Shown piece by piece: positions 1 to 10,400 of a DNA stretch of 64,000 nt. The stretch lies in assembly GCA_029948255.1 (NCBI GenBank), contig JALIZF010001685.1, positions 161,001 through 225,000 on the forward strand, written 5' to 3'. The notes below the pieces were generated by a model. It did not search any database. It was not told where the DNA came from and was given only the letters and a program-made list of their open reading frames with translations. Positions within the stretch are counted from its first letter, which is position 1, and every line of letters begins with the position of its first letter. This stretch comes from Telmatactis stephensoni (Eukaryota; Cnidaria; Anthozoa; Actiniaria; Isophelliidae). Made by a program: the position numbers and the translations under genes.

Positions 1-144
1 AATTATAAAGGTTATTGTTCAGTGAGGCAGTATATTTGACAGTCATATAACACTATTTAGCCTACATGGAAAACAAAATAACATAAGATAGGACGGTTAA
101 GGGAAAGCAACTATATCACTTATATTTAAGTCGGTAGTACTTTC

Positions 145-190
145 ACATTAGCGCGCAAGCACTAGAAGACTTGGACACTTAAATAAACAG
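145..190 (+). repeat. SINE 3' tail fragment
   Basis: This short stretch (gcgcaagcactagaagac and what follows, ending taaataaacag) matches the tail of the complete tRNA-derived SINE at 16866-17165. The tRNA-like head is missing, so it is a truncated copy. It lies in the intron just upstream of the first LU exon. Confidence 0.6.
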
Positions 191-223
191 TTGATAAATT
201 AAACAGTTTTCAATCATCTACAG

Positions 224-810
224 CTTTGTCTATCAAGTGCTACCAGTGTGTCAACAACAATGGGAACTGCAAGGAAAACGGCAAGGAATGTCCTTCAAGT
301 CCACTCAAGTTCGATCGTTGTTTGACAGTTAAAATGGGTAAAAACTATGCAAAATCCTGCTCTACCAAACAACTCTGCGATCTTACAAAATTCTGTGATG
401 GGAAAGGCAAAGACTGCAAAGCAGAATGCTGTGAGAAAGATTTATGTAACACAGGGGCTAGCTCTTCCGCGACACCCGCACCTCCTACAGCTTCGTCTAT
501 CAAGTGCTACCAGTGTGCCAACAAGAATGGGAACTGCAACGAAAACGGCAAGGAATGTCCTTCAAATCCACTTGTCAAGTTCGATCGTTGTTTGACGCTT
601 AAAGTGGGTAAAGAGGTTATAAAATCCTGCTCTACCAAACAAATCTGCGATCTTGAAAAATCCTGTGATGAGAAAGGCAAAGACTGCAAAGCAGAATGCT
701 GTGAGAAAGATTTGTGTAACGGAAGATCTAGCGCTAGCTCTTCCGTGACACCCGCCATCATTGTGACAGCTGCAGCTACACTGATGTCCATTGCTAGTTT
801 TCTCATGTAA
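224..810 (+). CDS. Two-domain LU (Ly6/uPAR) GPI-anchored protein, 3' exon (5' incomplete)
   Basis: Terminal exon of a secreted LU-domain protein; the signal-peptide exon lies before the window. A 3' splice site (catctacag, AG at 222-223) opens the exon in phase 1, as in the other LU genes here. Two LU domains of about 75 residues follow in tandem, each with 12 cysteines and the C-x2-C start and CC-x4-CN end (ECCEKDLCN in both). They are joined by a Ser/Ala/Pro/Thr linker. The C-terminus, a Ser-rich stretch then a hydrophobic tail ending SIASFLM, looks like a GPI-attachment signal. The domains are near-identical in DNA as well as protein, so the duplication is recent. The linker contains a copy of the splice acceptor (AG at 489-490). 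The likely product is a cell-surface protein; ligand unknown. Confidence 0.85.
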
Positions 811-983
811 GAAAAACGCTTGTATTTGTTTTAAGAAATTAGAGTTTAGTTTCTTATTTCATGTAGATTTTTCAATGTTACATAGAATAATATCTCCTTT
901 AACCATTTGTAACAAAAAATTGTCCATATTTGGGCAAAACTGCTTTTACTTTTGCATTGCATTGGCCTGTAATAATTATTTTC

Positions 984-989
984 AATAAA
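984..989 (+). promoter_or_regulatory. Polyadenylation signal
   Basis: A canonical AATAAA lies 174 bp after the stop codon of the two-domain LU gene, in AT-rich sequence. It is the best candidate for that gene's 3' end. Confidence 0.5.
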
Positions 990-1039
990 ATCGTAATAAG
1001 CATGTATTGTAGCAAAATGTATTGTAATAAAACCGTCGC

Positions 1040-2040
1040 ATATTAGAGGGGTCACTCAAAAACAAACATCCCAGAGCATCTCAGGCCCTGACCACACCTA
1101 GTGGTAACGCCAATCGATCTGAAATTGGCATCATCTAAACTTTCATCTAAACCTGATGACTAGTGCAAAAACCGGTTGAATCAATCCATGACTGATAGCT
1201 GAAAAATGAAAAGCTATTTTGAGACACCTTAATCTCTTGTACAAAATACCCCGTTAATACGGTCATGTAGAAACCTCGTGAATTCGTCCACCTACGGACT
1301 ATAAATAACTACTGACGTTATAATGGGGTTCTACTATACCAAACAAAAACAACCAAGAGACCATAAACCTGAGAGAACGAAACTGGTATTGATATCTGCC
1401 CAATGTGCTTGGTGCTTAATTAAGGAAATTCGCAGCCAAATGATCTAGCCACATTTTTTTCTTCAAACTTTTTATGGTGAAAGAACTTCATATTAGACGT
1501 TCAATGAGAAAATAAAAAATGGGGTTAACCGACATCCCAGAGGAGTCATATGGCGTCTTTCTGGAGAATACTACTCGAATTACGCAATATATTCGCATCA
1601 TTAAGGATTGTTAATTCTCTACAAATCACTAATATTAGTAATGCTTTGTTGCAGCTCTTTAAGGCTAAGTTTGGTCCTCCCAGATTGGGTTCGGTATTGT
1701 GTTAGCAGAGGCGGCGGAGTCCTCTGAAAAGGTTGGGAGGGGGGGTCATCCTCAAATAAAGAGTACACCAATTCCCTGCAGTCTCTTATTGAGTAAATTC
1801 ACCAAAGTGCGCCTTGAGAAGTTCGTTGGCAGTCGAGGTCTTTGCGATCTTAACAATTTCCAAGGTATCCGCAATGGATTTGTGACAAATAAAATCAAAG
1901 TCTAGCACTTTATTGGCTTCTCGCATACTGTTCGAGTTTCACAAACACACCCTACGATATTTATCTCACCAAGCGATCGGGATTAACGGTCTGTAAAAAA
2001 TTGCATAGTTTATAATTATTATGAGTTGAGCATGTATATT
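1040..2040. other. Gene-free stretch, nothing recognised
   Basis: No reading frame here resembles a known family and no tRNA-like head or clear inverted repeat was seen. An open frame at 1699-1905 has no recognisable content. Confidence 0.5.
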
Positions 2041-2079
2041 AAGTTTTTCTAAATGCTAGCTATATTTTTGGTGCCAAAA

Positions 2080-2140
2080 ATTGGGGGGCTCAGCCCCCCC
2101 TGGAGCTCCCCCCACCCCTCCCCCTGCTCCGCCGCCTAAA
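2080..2140. repeat. G/C-run hairpin
   Basis: The ggggggctcagcccccc palindrome, followed by further C-rich sequence (ggagctccccccacccctcccc), can fold into a short strong hairpin. It resembles the low-complexity ends of dispersed repeats and is not linked to a gene. Confidence 0.4.
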
Positions 2141-2257
2141 AAATCACTCTAGTGGCTTGCTAGATTCATTGTGGGTGGTTGTCGAATCGAACGTTTTGCA
2201 CTTTCGCGATCAACACCCACACGCACCCTTATTCATTCTGTATTATAGAAATTAATA

Positions 2258-3400
2258 TAAAAATTAGGTACTACCTAATAGCGGAGCTCCCATTTAAATA
2301 AATAATAATAATTTTAAGTACTTTGTTTTATTTTGACGTTTTTGATTTTAATGAATTGGGCTTCCTGTGGTAATAGGCAATCAAAGAGATTGCATTTTGT
2401 TGTAAAAGTCGAAATAAAGATTATAGATCAAGCTTTTTAGCATTTGCTTTAGGGTTTGAAAAACTCTTGCCCTTCAGGCTTTCAAGCTCAGTCATCATAG
2501 TGATATTTATTCAGATTCAGTCAGATTTTATAATTGACTTTGTAGTAGTGGTTCAGAAATAGAATGCAAAAATCTCTCAAATGCAAACTGATTTCATTCA
2601 CATAAATACTGAAACTGCATGATTTCAACATCCTACAATTAAACAATTAGACATATAAAATTGCAGAACATTATATTTAGATTTTTCTGTCAGTATTGTA
2701 GCATCTTGTTTTTGTACTATGTAGAACAGAATGACACAGATAAATAGTTGTCTTTACCCGAAACAAGAATTCTCTCTTCCAGGTTACACTAATCATGACT
2801 TTAGATGACATTGTAAAACAACTCAAAACAACTACTACCTAAAAGCAGAGCTCCAATTTCAATTTTAATATTTTTTTTATGTTCTTAATTCAAATGAATT
2901 GGGCTTCCTGTGGTAATTGCCCAATTGTAAAGGGCTTGAAAAAGTTGAAATAAAGATTATTTTAAAGAGCATTTGTTTTGGTTTGTTTATTGTATGGGCT
3001 TGTAAGCTCAGTGACCTTTATTACAGTATATTTTAATATTCAGATTCACTGTCAGATTTCATAATTGACTTTGTAGTGGTTCATAATTTTCAGAAATAGA
3101 AAGCAAAATCTCCAAAACCATTTTTTTAAATTGATACAAGTAATTAAACCTTTTCAACATCCTGAATATTACAGAACAACAAATCTTGATTTGTCTGTCT
3201 TCACTATATTTGTGACATCTTGTTTTTTGTGGTTGTTGTTGTTGTTGTTGTTTTGTTTTGTTATTTAATGTAGAATAGAATGACACACTAGCTAGGTGAA
3301 TACTGTGCCTCCCACTTGTCTCTTCCAGATTACACTGATAATAAAAACTTAAAGTGATTATAAAACAGCTACTTGACATAACGACAAAACAAAGAATTAA
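2258..3400. repeat. Imperfect tandem duplication, two units of about 560 bp
   Basis: Two head-to-tail copies (about 2258-2815 and 2825-3400) share ordered blocks: an actacctaa...gagctccc start, gaattgggcttcctgtggtaa, aaataaagatta, aagctcag, a cagatt...ataattgactttgtagt block, and a tgacaca...ctcttcca...ttacact block. The second copy carries a TTG/T run near 3228-3255. No protein is encoded; it is probably an old dispersed repeat duplicated locally. Confidence 0.6.
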
Positions 3401-4200
3401 GCATTTTCAGTCTGCATTTAAGGTCTCATAGGGCTCACTGAGCGACTTCATGCCTAATTTTAAAAAACAACTCTAGTTTGCATGCAAAATTCCTTTTTTT
3501 CCTGTCAATTTTTTCATTAAATTCCAGACCCAAACTTGAGCTGTATTTACACATTAGTGGGGTTGAAATAAGTTCAAAATCATTTTTTTAAACTAATTTT
3601 ATTATTATTAGTGCAAAAAGTTCACCGTAAAACAAAATGTCGTTGTACATTTCATGTACTTGATCTAGTGTTTGTTTTATAAACTTGGCCACAGTTCAAC
3701 GTGCATAAAAGTTTATATTTTTTTTAGTCACCAATCCCAAATAAAAGATAAAAGATCAAATATAGGTACAAGCAACTTTTTGACATCATTTTCTGGCCAG
3801 GGTCTTTACCTTGAAGTGCTTTCCTTGTTGTCTTTAGAAGCATAGTCCTTGTTTCACGCTAAATGCAGACGATTCTTGATTTCGAACTTTGGCTAGATTT
3901 TTAAGCAGCTTTACTGAAGGCATCTTCACGAAACGAAGAATGCACAATCCTCAATGACTCATTCATTATGAGAAGCTTTTTGAAGCTACGAATCCAACTA
4001 AAAAGTCGTCCAACTTTGAAAATATTCTCTGTGTCCTTCGTCTTGTTTTTGAAACGACACCGGGCCCGAAAAAAATTCAAACGTACGTTTTTCTTTCGCT
4101 TTAACCCGTCAAGATTGGCACAGATTAATCATCATTAAAATAGCTAACTTTTTACGAGGTTTCGAGAATAATATTTTGAAGATTTGCAAGTTAAAACTGC
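3400..4200. other. Gene-free AT-rich stretch
   Basis: No conserved coding sequence or tRNA head was recognised. Poly-T runs and stop codons are frequent in all frames. Confidence 0.45.
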
Positions 4201-4364
4201 AAGGAAACTTGTAAATTTTCAGTTTTCAAAGTGTCAGCGCGCGCGTCAAGTTGGCGCCAAAAAGCAATCAGCCAATCAGCATCGCGATGTACACGGACGG
4301 ACGGACGGAAGTGACGTATAATAAGCCATGAAAAATCAACTCGATGGGTTACCATTTTTTCTTA

Positions 4365-4690
4365 GGTATGGTGCTCCGCTCGCGCGGGCCTTCGGCCCGC
4401 GCGGGAGCTCCGCTAATATTTGGTATATTACGTGCGCTCTGATTGGTCGAGAACCATGTGTGCTTGCAATACACACTCAGAGATTGCGTCATTGACTTGC
4501 ACGCGCCTCTGGTTGACTGGAATGTTTCGATGTGTCGACTGGATCATATGTGAATTGAGTTTGTTTGATGTGTTGTTCTCTACCATGCCACGGGTTTTTT
4601 TTTCCTGCCTCAGCAAAAATCAACATGTGAGTTGAGCGATGTATGCAAAATATTTAATGTAGAGGTAGTGAGTGTCAGTGCCAGCAGAAG
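4365..4690 (+). repeat. SINE-related fragment with GC-rich palindrome
   Basis: The segment begins with the palindrome gctcgcgcgggccttcggcccgcgcgggagc. It continues into a body resembling SINE bodies in this window: gtgaattgagtttgttt, tgttgttctctaccatg, gtgagttgagcgat, then tgcaaaatatttaatgtagaggtagtgagtg, nearly the same as in the SINE at 16866-17165. No convincing pol III head was found, so it is a degraded or chimeric copy. Confidence 0.5.
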
Positions 4691-4992
4691 AATAGAGACT
4701 ACGTGGATCGTCTGTAGAAAATTGTTTACTTATTTATCATTTATATTAGCGTCTGGCGACTGTATGCTTAGTCATAAGTGGCCGCAATTGATCTACTGAT
4801 TCGTTTGATTGTCTGACCGTAGCTTAGTGTTTAGCTGGTTGATTAATTCTTCATAAAAATGTCCTCAAATGACGTCACAAAATTTAGAAAGGAATTATAC
4901 AAATACCTGATTTACTGATATAAACTTTTTATAGATTCTATATGTTCTACACGTTCTATGTGATCAATTGTCCCATGCCATCTATATATAGT

Positions 4993-5274
4993 TAATTGAA
5001 AACCGTTGTCGGTCTAAAAACATGGAACATAGAAGCTGAGAGTGAAATGGTGCTTGGGATGTGAATAATTACATTCTGATTTATTCATTTACGCTGTGCC
5101 TTCGATGCAAAATGCTGAAAGTGTATGCTGGACCTGCGTTGGCGGGCCGTTTGTCTTCGAATTTTTATCGGTTGCATGAATAAATCAGAATATAATTATT
5201 CATCGATCCCATGCACCATTTCGATCTCAGCATCTTGTTCTATGTTTTTAGACCCGACAACGTTTTTTCAATTG
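4993..5274. mobile_element. MITE, caattgaa...acgttgtcggtctaaaaacat family
   Basis: Terminal inverted repeats: left aattgaaaaccgttgtcgg then tctaaaaacatggaac, right the complement of gttctatgtttttagacccg then acaacgttttttcaattg. An inner pair, attctgatttattcat and atgaataaatcagaat, extends the symmetry. A second copy lies at 51559-51901. It is about 280 bp with no coding capacity. Confidence 0.7.
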
Positions 5275-5275
5275 T

Positions 5276-5795
5276 ATTTTGTGAATTGCTACTGTCATTT
5301 CATACTGAGCTTTTATCATGCAATTCCAAAAGTTTCTAAACTTAAAAATAATGACCATAGCTGAAAAGAGCACATCAAAAACAGTAAAACTTGAAGTTTG
5401 AAGGATATAAATTGACAAATCAAGGAGATACGAATTTTCAAAAATCGAATTTTTTGTATGAAAACACTTTTTGTTATGCAAGAGATACCAACAAATTCAT
5501 TTTGATTTTTGAAAATTCGTATCTCCTTGATTTTTCAACTTATATCCTTCAAACTTCACAGTTTTACTGATTTTGATGCGCTCTTTCCAGCTGTGGTCAT
5601 TGTTTCTAAGTTTAGGAACTTTTGGAATTACATGATAAAAGCTCAGTATGAAATGACAGTAGCAATTCACAAAATACGTCATTTACTCGTATAAAGATTG
5701 CAGAATACGTCTTGGTAACTGTCATATTCGCATTCAGCACGAAAAATTAGTTTAGAATAGTTATGTTACCATCTTCTACCCCAAAATGCCTCCAG
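5276..5795. mobile_element. Foldback element, gaattttcaaaaa family
   Basis: The arms ttttgtgaattgctactgtc and gacagtagcaattcacaaaa are inverted copies, and the symmetry continues inward (gagcttttatcatg/catgataaaagctc, gaattttcaaaaat/atttttgaaaattc) to a loop near tgcaagagatacc. A right flank ending cccaaaatgcctccagg matches the copies at 30346-31040 and 32833-33355. The small frames inside are palindrome arms, not genes. Confidence 0.7.
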
Positions 5796-6108
5796 GTGAT
5801 AATTTTTTTGGCGATCATATGCGTGTGTGTATTCCTTTTTAGATTTTGTACGTTACACCATTTGGGAACATTTATATGAAGAATCAACTGTTTATAGGGT
5901 TATGTTCTAGTTAAATAAACACACTGTCACGGTTTATTGCTCCAAGAAGTCTTTTGTTTGCACGTTCAAGCAATAAGTCATTATAAATTCCTGTGATATC
6001 ACTACAGTGATTCATTCGAGTTCAACTGACCCATTGATGTCGTTCTAGATTGATTAACTGAATCAGTAAAGACCTATTTCTCACTTGATTGTATTCTCAA
6101 AGGATAAC

Positions 6109-6166
6109 ATGAAGCGACTTTTGATAGTTCTGGCGGCGATTTTTCTTTTCATTTCGACAACAATAG
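6109..6166 (+). CDS. LU-2 gene, exon 1 (signal peptide)
   Basis: ATG at 6109 opens a 19-codon exon beginning MKRLLIVLAA and running through a hydrophobic core, a typical secretory signal peptide. It ends in phase 1 at a GTAAGG donor (6167). The exon at 21318-21375 is its close paralogue (MKRLFLVLAL). The next compatible acceptor with LU coding sequence is 15422, about 9.3 kb downstream, and the 21318 paralogue joins an almost identical second exon in the same way. The 6109-15717 join is therefore inferred by analogy; a cDNA would settle it. Confidence 0.7.
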
Positions 6167-6379
6167 GTAAGGTATTCTTAAGCTACTAGCAATGGACGTT
6201 TGAAAGCTTGATTCAATACATGATATTTCAGTAATAATTTCGTATCCTCTTGGAGAACGAAATTGTTTGCTGTATTGTACATAATGATAATGAAGTGCAA
6301 GCAGCTTACCTAGTAATCAAATAAAATAGAAATAGAAAGAATTTCTAGCAGATTTAGTTTTGGTACAAGTTACATGGAA

Positions 6380-6720
6380 GTTCCTTCATTCATGGTCAGT
6401 TGATTAGAGACCTTAAGAAACCACGACGACCACAGCAAAGAAGACGGGACGTCAACAAAAATTTAAACGCAGTATGGAATGCAATGTTTTTCGCCTCTCA
6501 TTCATTTTCAATTGCCATTCAGACTTGGAGTTTAATTTGAAATGAATCATGACAAGAGAGCGGACTTTCTTTCCGAACGAAAAATATAAAACTGGCTTAC
6601 GTCCTCAACTTCCCGTTCTCTACAGAGCGTGAAATATGGACGTTTCACGCTGTAGTTTTGCAGAATACGGTTGATTTCTTTACAGCTTTACTTATTTACA
6701 CGTGCAATTATTGTAGTCAG
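6380..6720. repeat. Intronic repeat shared with 25830-26165
   Basis: Ordered blocks (ttcattttcaattgccattcagac, tggcttacgtcctcaa, cttcccgttctctacagagc, tgtagttttgcagaatac, ttctttacagcttt) recur in the same order at 25830-26165. Both copies begin a few hundred bases after an LU signal-peptide exon, so the repeat may be inherited intron sequence of the gene family, or a dispersed element present twice. Confidence 0.6.
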
Positions 6721-6900
6721 ACTGTAAATTTACTACCCATGTGACTGAGAAGTTAAAAAGATTTATATACCGCAAATATCTATATGTATATATATAATTT
6801 AACTTTAAATAAAGCAAAATTGCTTTCAGAGTGCTCAATAGTTTGAGAACTAGAGCTTAATAATTATTTCTAGACAGACAAATCAACAAAAGATACAAAG

Positions 6901-6970
6901 AGGCATGTTTATTACTATATAGTTTCGTACCGCACAAAAATTTGTACGGCACTCGTCAGATAAACAGCCT
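6901..6970 (-). ncRNA. Type I hammerhead ribozyme of the PLE
   Basis: On the minus strand all conserved hammerhead core elements appear in order. The CTGACGAG box (plus 6952-6959) is followed by stem II (tgccgtac pairing imperfectly with gtgcggta), then CGAAAC (plus 6922-6927). A 3-bp stem III with a 4-nt loop (ACU-AUAU-AGU) follows. The GTA cleavage triplet puts the cut between plus 6913 and 6912. Stem I is formed by gtttat/ataaac, extended by aggc/gcct. A very short stem III is typical of hammerheads in Penelope-like elements. Activity is not shown, but no core base is missing. Confidence 0.8.
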
Positions 6971-8203
6971 AAAATTACAACGGCTTCTAATTCTTCGTTT
7001 GCACATGACGTCACAAGTCACAAAAATTCAAACTAAAATCTATTTTTGAATCCTACCAGCTCTATTCTTGTATATGTTTTAGAAAATTGTGGTTTGAGTT
7101 ATTCTGTAGATTTGTATTTAGATATTTTGATGGTTTGGATGTTTTTTGGGTCGAGTTGTAAGCCCGTGAATTATGTCACACAACTCAAAGTCACGCGTCT
7201 AAAATGCCGTGGAAATCACTATAAGTATGTCAAATCAATTAGCTTGGTCTTAAATATACCAGCTAGGGCTACTAAAAGTTAAATTAAGTGATATTTATCA
7301 ACTTTAGGCTTGAAATTATGTTCTAAAATTTTGGCAGCCATGTTGGAAGATATCCATATGTCTTCCAAGATGGCGCCGCCATACATTTACACTAAAATTT
7401 GAGAAAATTCATCCGGCAATAACTCGGCAAATAATTGCTCTTGTGCTCCAAAAATTCTCCAAGAGATATTGTTTTAAATGCTCTACAAGCCCATAAGCAT
7501 TTTATTTTATTTAGAAAAAGAATTAACATTTTAGAATTTCAAAACCCAAAAGGTCATCAAAATATCACGTGATTGCAAACGAAGAATTGATATACGATAT
7601 CATATTACAGATAATTGCGTGACACAGGCGCTATTTAAGTTTTAAAATTACGTAAAAGAAATTTATTCGCGTGTCTGCAGGATGTTATCAGTTCGTTTCT
7701 TTTATTAAGTGTTCCTAGTTCAGGTTTATAGATAATGAAGAACTTTTCCCATAGGCATAAATTGCAGCGGTTTGATGAGGGGCTGTATGGTGACGCATGT
7801 TTTAGGATTTTCCAGGTTATTTTGTAGGTTTTTTCTTCTTCTTTTAGTTTCCATATGTGTTTACTCAGTTCAGTGCTAGATCGTTTGCTGTAGTTGTTAA
7901 AGGAGGCTTTATGGTTTGTAAAACGTGTCTTGAATGTATTTTCAGTCAGTCCTATGTATGTTTGTGGAGGTTCGTTGTCTTCTGTAGCGACAGTAGCCTC
8001 CTATGCAGCCGCTCCTTTGTGTCACGCGACGCGTATCCCCACGTAGCGTCTGCTTACTTGAGCGGAACATTCCTTTCTCTTTGTATTCATGAGCCAATTA
8101 AAAATCACTTATTGTTAAGAAGGGAACCAATCAAATGCTTCGATAGAAACTTTCCCCGCTAAAAGATTTAGCTAATCGATGCCACTTCTTGTTTATATGT
8201 TAT

Positions 8204-8578
8204 ATGGAAGTTACTCCTCAAAAAGTCATTGAAGAAAATTCAAAATGCTTTCTTTGTGGTGTCGAAGCAGTGAAAAAGGAGCGGGTTAATGTGTTCGGAA
8301 AGAGTACGGAAAATATTTCCCAATTAATCGACAGCGTTCTCAACTTAAACGTGGATGTCTCGTATCCTTCGAGAAACTCATTTATTTGCTCGAAATCATG
8401 CTATAAGCGATTGATCCGCTACAAGAAAGCTAAAATTTCTTTAGAAACAATCCAAGAAGAAATCGTAAAGATCTTCCAGACCACGAAATCATCGTGGCGA
8501 GCAAAGAGACTTAGAAGAGAAACAGAATACGATCAAAGTGACAGTGCTGAAAGTCGTGTAAAACAACCAAGTTGCTGA
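8204..8578 (+). CDS. Transposon-borne zinc-binding protein, probably C-terminally truncated
   Basis: The frame begins best at ATG 8204 (MEVTPQKVIEEN) and encodes about 124 residues. A CFLC pair near residue 17 and a CSKSC pair further on look like a zinc-binding domain. The C-terminal half is basic and helical (CYKRLIRYKKAKI, SSWRAKRLRR), as in DNA-binding proteins. I do not recognise the family. The last residues run into the junction with the helicase fragment, so the natural C-terminus is probably lost. It belongs to the transposon that splits the PLE; its role in transposition is unknown. Confidence 0.5.
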   Translation: MEVTPQKVIEENSKCFLCGVEAVKKERVNVFGKSTENISQLIDSVLNLNVDVSYPSRNSFICSKSCYKRLIRYKKAKISLETIQEEIVKIFQTTKSSWRAKRLRRETEYDQSDSAESRVKQPSC

Positions 8579-8871
8579 AGTTTGGCGACTTGATCTGTCA
8601 TAAGACTAATCAGAGGCGATACAACCACAACGATGTGCTTTTCTAGTTTAGATTGTCCCAACGAGTCAAATAGCAACGGCAAAGTTTGATAAATAAGCGA
8701 TTTTCCGTAGCCAGTTGGTAAATTTACAAAAACATCACGTTTCCGATTGATTAAAACTTCGATTGCTTCTTTTTGATAAGTATTTAGAGCGTCAATTTTA
8801 AAAACATTGCATATATCTTGAAATCCTTTCTCTAGGTTTTTTAGCTTCCCGTGAAATGTGATCGAGGTCAA
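8570..8871 (-). pseudogene. RecQ/WRN-like DNA helicase, N-terminal fragment
   Basis: From ATG at 8871 the minus strand reads through NTYQKEAIEVLINRKRDVFV (Q-motif region), a Walker A variant LPTGYGKSLIYQ, and motif Ia VVVVSPLISLMTDQ, then ends near 8570 at the junction with the neighbouring ORF. RecQ-family helicases continue to a DEAH box and further motifs, so only about a quarter of the ATPase domain remains. Large animal DNA transposons can carry such helicases; a host-gene origin is less likely because the fragment lies wholly between the transposon's TIRs. Confidence 0.75.
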
Positions 8872-10129
8872 AGTCCAGGTTTCTTGATTTTGGAAGCTTC
8901 ATGCTTATTGGCCAATTACGAGAAAGGAATGTTCCGCTCAAGTAAGCAGACGCTACGTGGGGATACGCGTCGCGTGACACAAAGGAGCGGCTGCATAGGA
9001 GGCTATAGTGACAGTGGCTTGATATATAATGGATTGTGCAAGGCAGTTTCCGGTCAGCGGGCAGTCGTCTGGTTTTCTACAATTGCATGACTTGTTAGTA
9101 TCTTTGTCAGTCTTGTGTAATATGGACTTGTTGTGGCCGTCAATGGATTGTTTGATGTTTGTCATACAACTGTAGCTGATTTTTACTGTGTTGCGGTTGA
9201 AAATCTTGTGGAGAACGTGGCCTTTAGGGAATTCATCGTCAAGGAGTTTTAGGAATGTTTGTCCAATATTAGTGGCTACATTTCTACTGAATGGCGGATT
9301 ATACCAGATGATGTTTCTGTGTCGGTTACGTCTATTAGGGTTAGAAGATTGGTTGTCGGGTGTAGAAGGTGAAAAGGTAAGTTTGTGTTTATATCCACAG
9401 TCGTTTAAAGCTTTCTGATACAGGGGGGTTGCAGCGGTAAAAGAACCTTCGTCGTATGAGATTTCAGAAAGGCGTTTGTTGATGGCTTTAGGGATGTTAT
9501 CTATGATGCATGGTGGGTGATTGGATTTCTTGTGGACATAGAGGGGGACGTTGTTAGGTTTGGTGTACGGCATGTATTTACCACTTGTTAAGTTGAGGGT
9601 AACATCAAGGAAGTTGACGATCTTTTTGTTTGCTTCGATGGTTATTTTTAGCCCATGTTGGTTGAATGTGGCGCATAGATCTTTCTTGATGTTCTCGATT
9701 TCACGAGGGGATGCGTCAATCATTCCTAGGCCATCATCTCTGTATAGGCCAAAATTATTGCCATACTTCTCCTTGATGCTATGCAAAATATATGCACCCA
9801 CTAGCTCACAAGATTCTGCGCCATCGTAGCTCCCCATAGTAATATCAAATAGGTCAGAAGATGATTTCTTTGCCCAAGGCTCACCAAAGTTGTAAAGGAG
9901 GGACTTTTTTGAATGGAGAATTATTTTAATTTCATCATCGGTGATCGGTACATGGTTAGATGCAAATACCAACGCTGCATTTAGTAGGTCAAGGGTTATG
10001 GACGGATAGAAGTCAACAACATCAAAAGCGATGAATGAATAATTGTTCTTGTTTTGGATATTGTTGAACCAGTGTAGGACAGATTTAGTATTCTTCCAAA
10101 GGTTAAGACCGAATTTAAGACCGAATATA

Positions 10130-10400
10130 TGTATATATATATATATAATCAAATGCGGTTGAAATGAACTGAACTGAACTGAAATATAATAACAACATAA
10201 AGTAGCTAAGAACCCCAACTGGCCGCGAGGAGGCGAACCAGTTGGCTATATTACAAGTATGGCCGAGAAACTGAATTTGAACTAATCGAAATCGGAATAA
10301 ACTCAGTCTCAGCTAGTGGCCAGAGCGGGAATCGAACCTGGGACCGTCAGATTGCGAGACCAACGCTCTGACCACTCGGCCATGCTGCCTCCTCGCCATA
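10130..10400 (-). mobile_element. tRNA-derived SINE (minus strand)
   Basis: Read on the minus strand it begins with a class II tRNA-like head (gcatggccgagtggtcagag, A box about 10370-10385; ggttcgattccc, B box about 10327-10338). A non-tRNA body follows, and an aaatgaactgaactgaactg-type tail ending in a TA repeat next to the truncated PLE end. The tail word cgcatttgattatata is shared with the SINE at 33943-34300, so the families share a 3' end. The tRNA fold is part of the SINE. Confidence 0.8.

Larger units (their letters stand above)
7994..9005. mobile_element. DNA transposon with identical 86-bp TIRs, internally deleted
   Basis: Ends 7994-8079 and 8920-9005 are perfect inverted copies beginning TAGCCTCCTATGCAGCCGCT. 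The flanks tagcgacag (left) and tagtgacag (right) form a 9-bp target duplication with one mismatch. Inside are the start of a plus-strand zinc-binding ORF (8204-8578) and the N-terminal part of a convergent RecQ-like helicase (8570-8871). The two meet tail to tail, which fits a larger two-gene element that lost its middle. An 8-9-bp duplication fits Mutator-like, P or KDZ-type transposases; no transposase is left to decide. Identical TIRs argue for recent insertion. Confidence 0.85.
7635..10118 (-). pseudogene. PLE reverse transcriptase/GIY-YIG endonuclease ORF, interrupted
   Basis: The RT part (10118-9006) shows FDVVDFYPSI, the catalytic YRDDGLG box and NFLDVTL, followed by a cysteine-bearing linker (SCNCRKPDDCPLTGNC). 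The GIY-YIG part (7993-7635) reads YIGLTENTFKTRFTNHKASF and ends LLRNFKT before the stop. The first residues of an endonuclease of this type (QATV) are left of the transposon and the rest (TEDNEPPQTYIG) right of it. Removing the insert and one copy of the 9-bp target repeat restores the frame, so the PLE was probably coding when hit. The N-terminal part of RT is missing. Dead as it stands. Confidence 0.85.
6880..10125 (-). mobile_element. Penelope-like retroelement (PLE), 5'-truncated, split by a DNA transposon
   Basis: Reading on the minus strand, the element enters the RT domain abruptly near 10118 (LNLWKNTKSVLHW) next to a SINE, so it is 5'-truncated. It continues through the RT palm, is interrupted at 9005/7994 by a 1,012-bp transposon, resumes with a GIY-YIG endonuclease and stops at 7635-7637. 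It then has a 3' region of about 700 bp containing a hammerhead ribozyme (6901-6970). Domain order RT then GIY-YIG is diagnostic of Penelope-like elements. The exact 3' boundary was not determined. It lies antisense inside the presumed LU-2 intron. Confidence 0.85.

Noticed and set aside
507..806. Minus-strand open frame across the two-domain LU exon
   Set aside because: Antisense of a clear coding exon, no family resemblance.
3228..3255. TTG/T microsatellite as part of a poly-Gln gene on the minus strand (3059-3379)
   Set aside because: The frame is a tandem-repeat unit with no conserved content; the Gln run is only the microsatellite.
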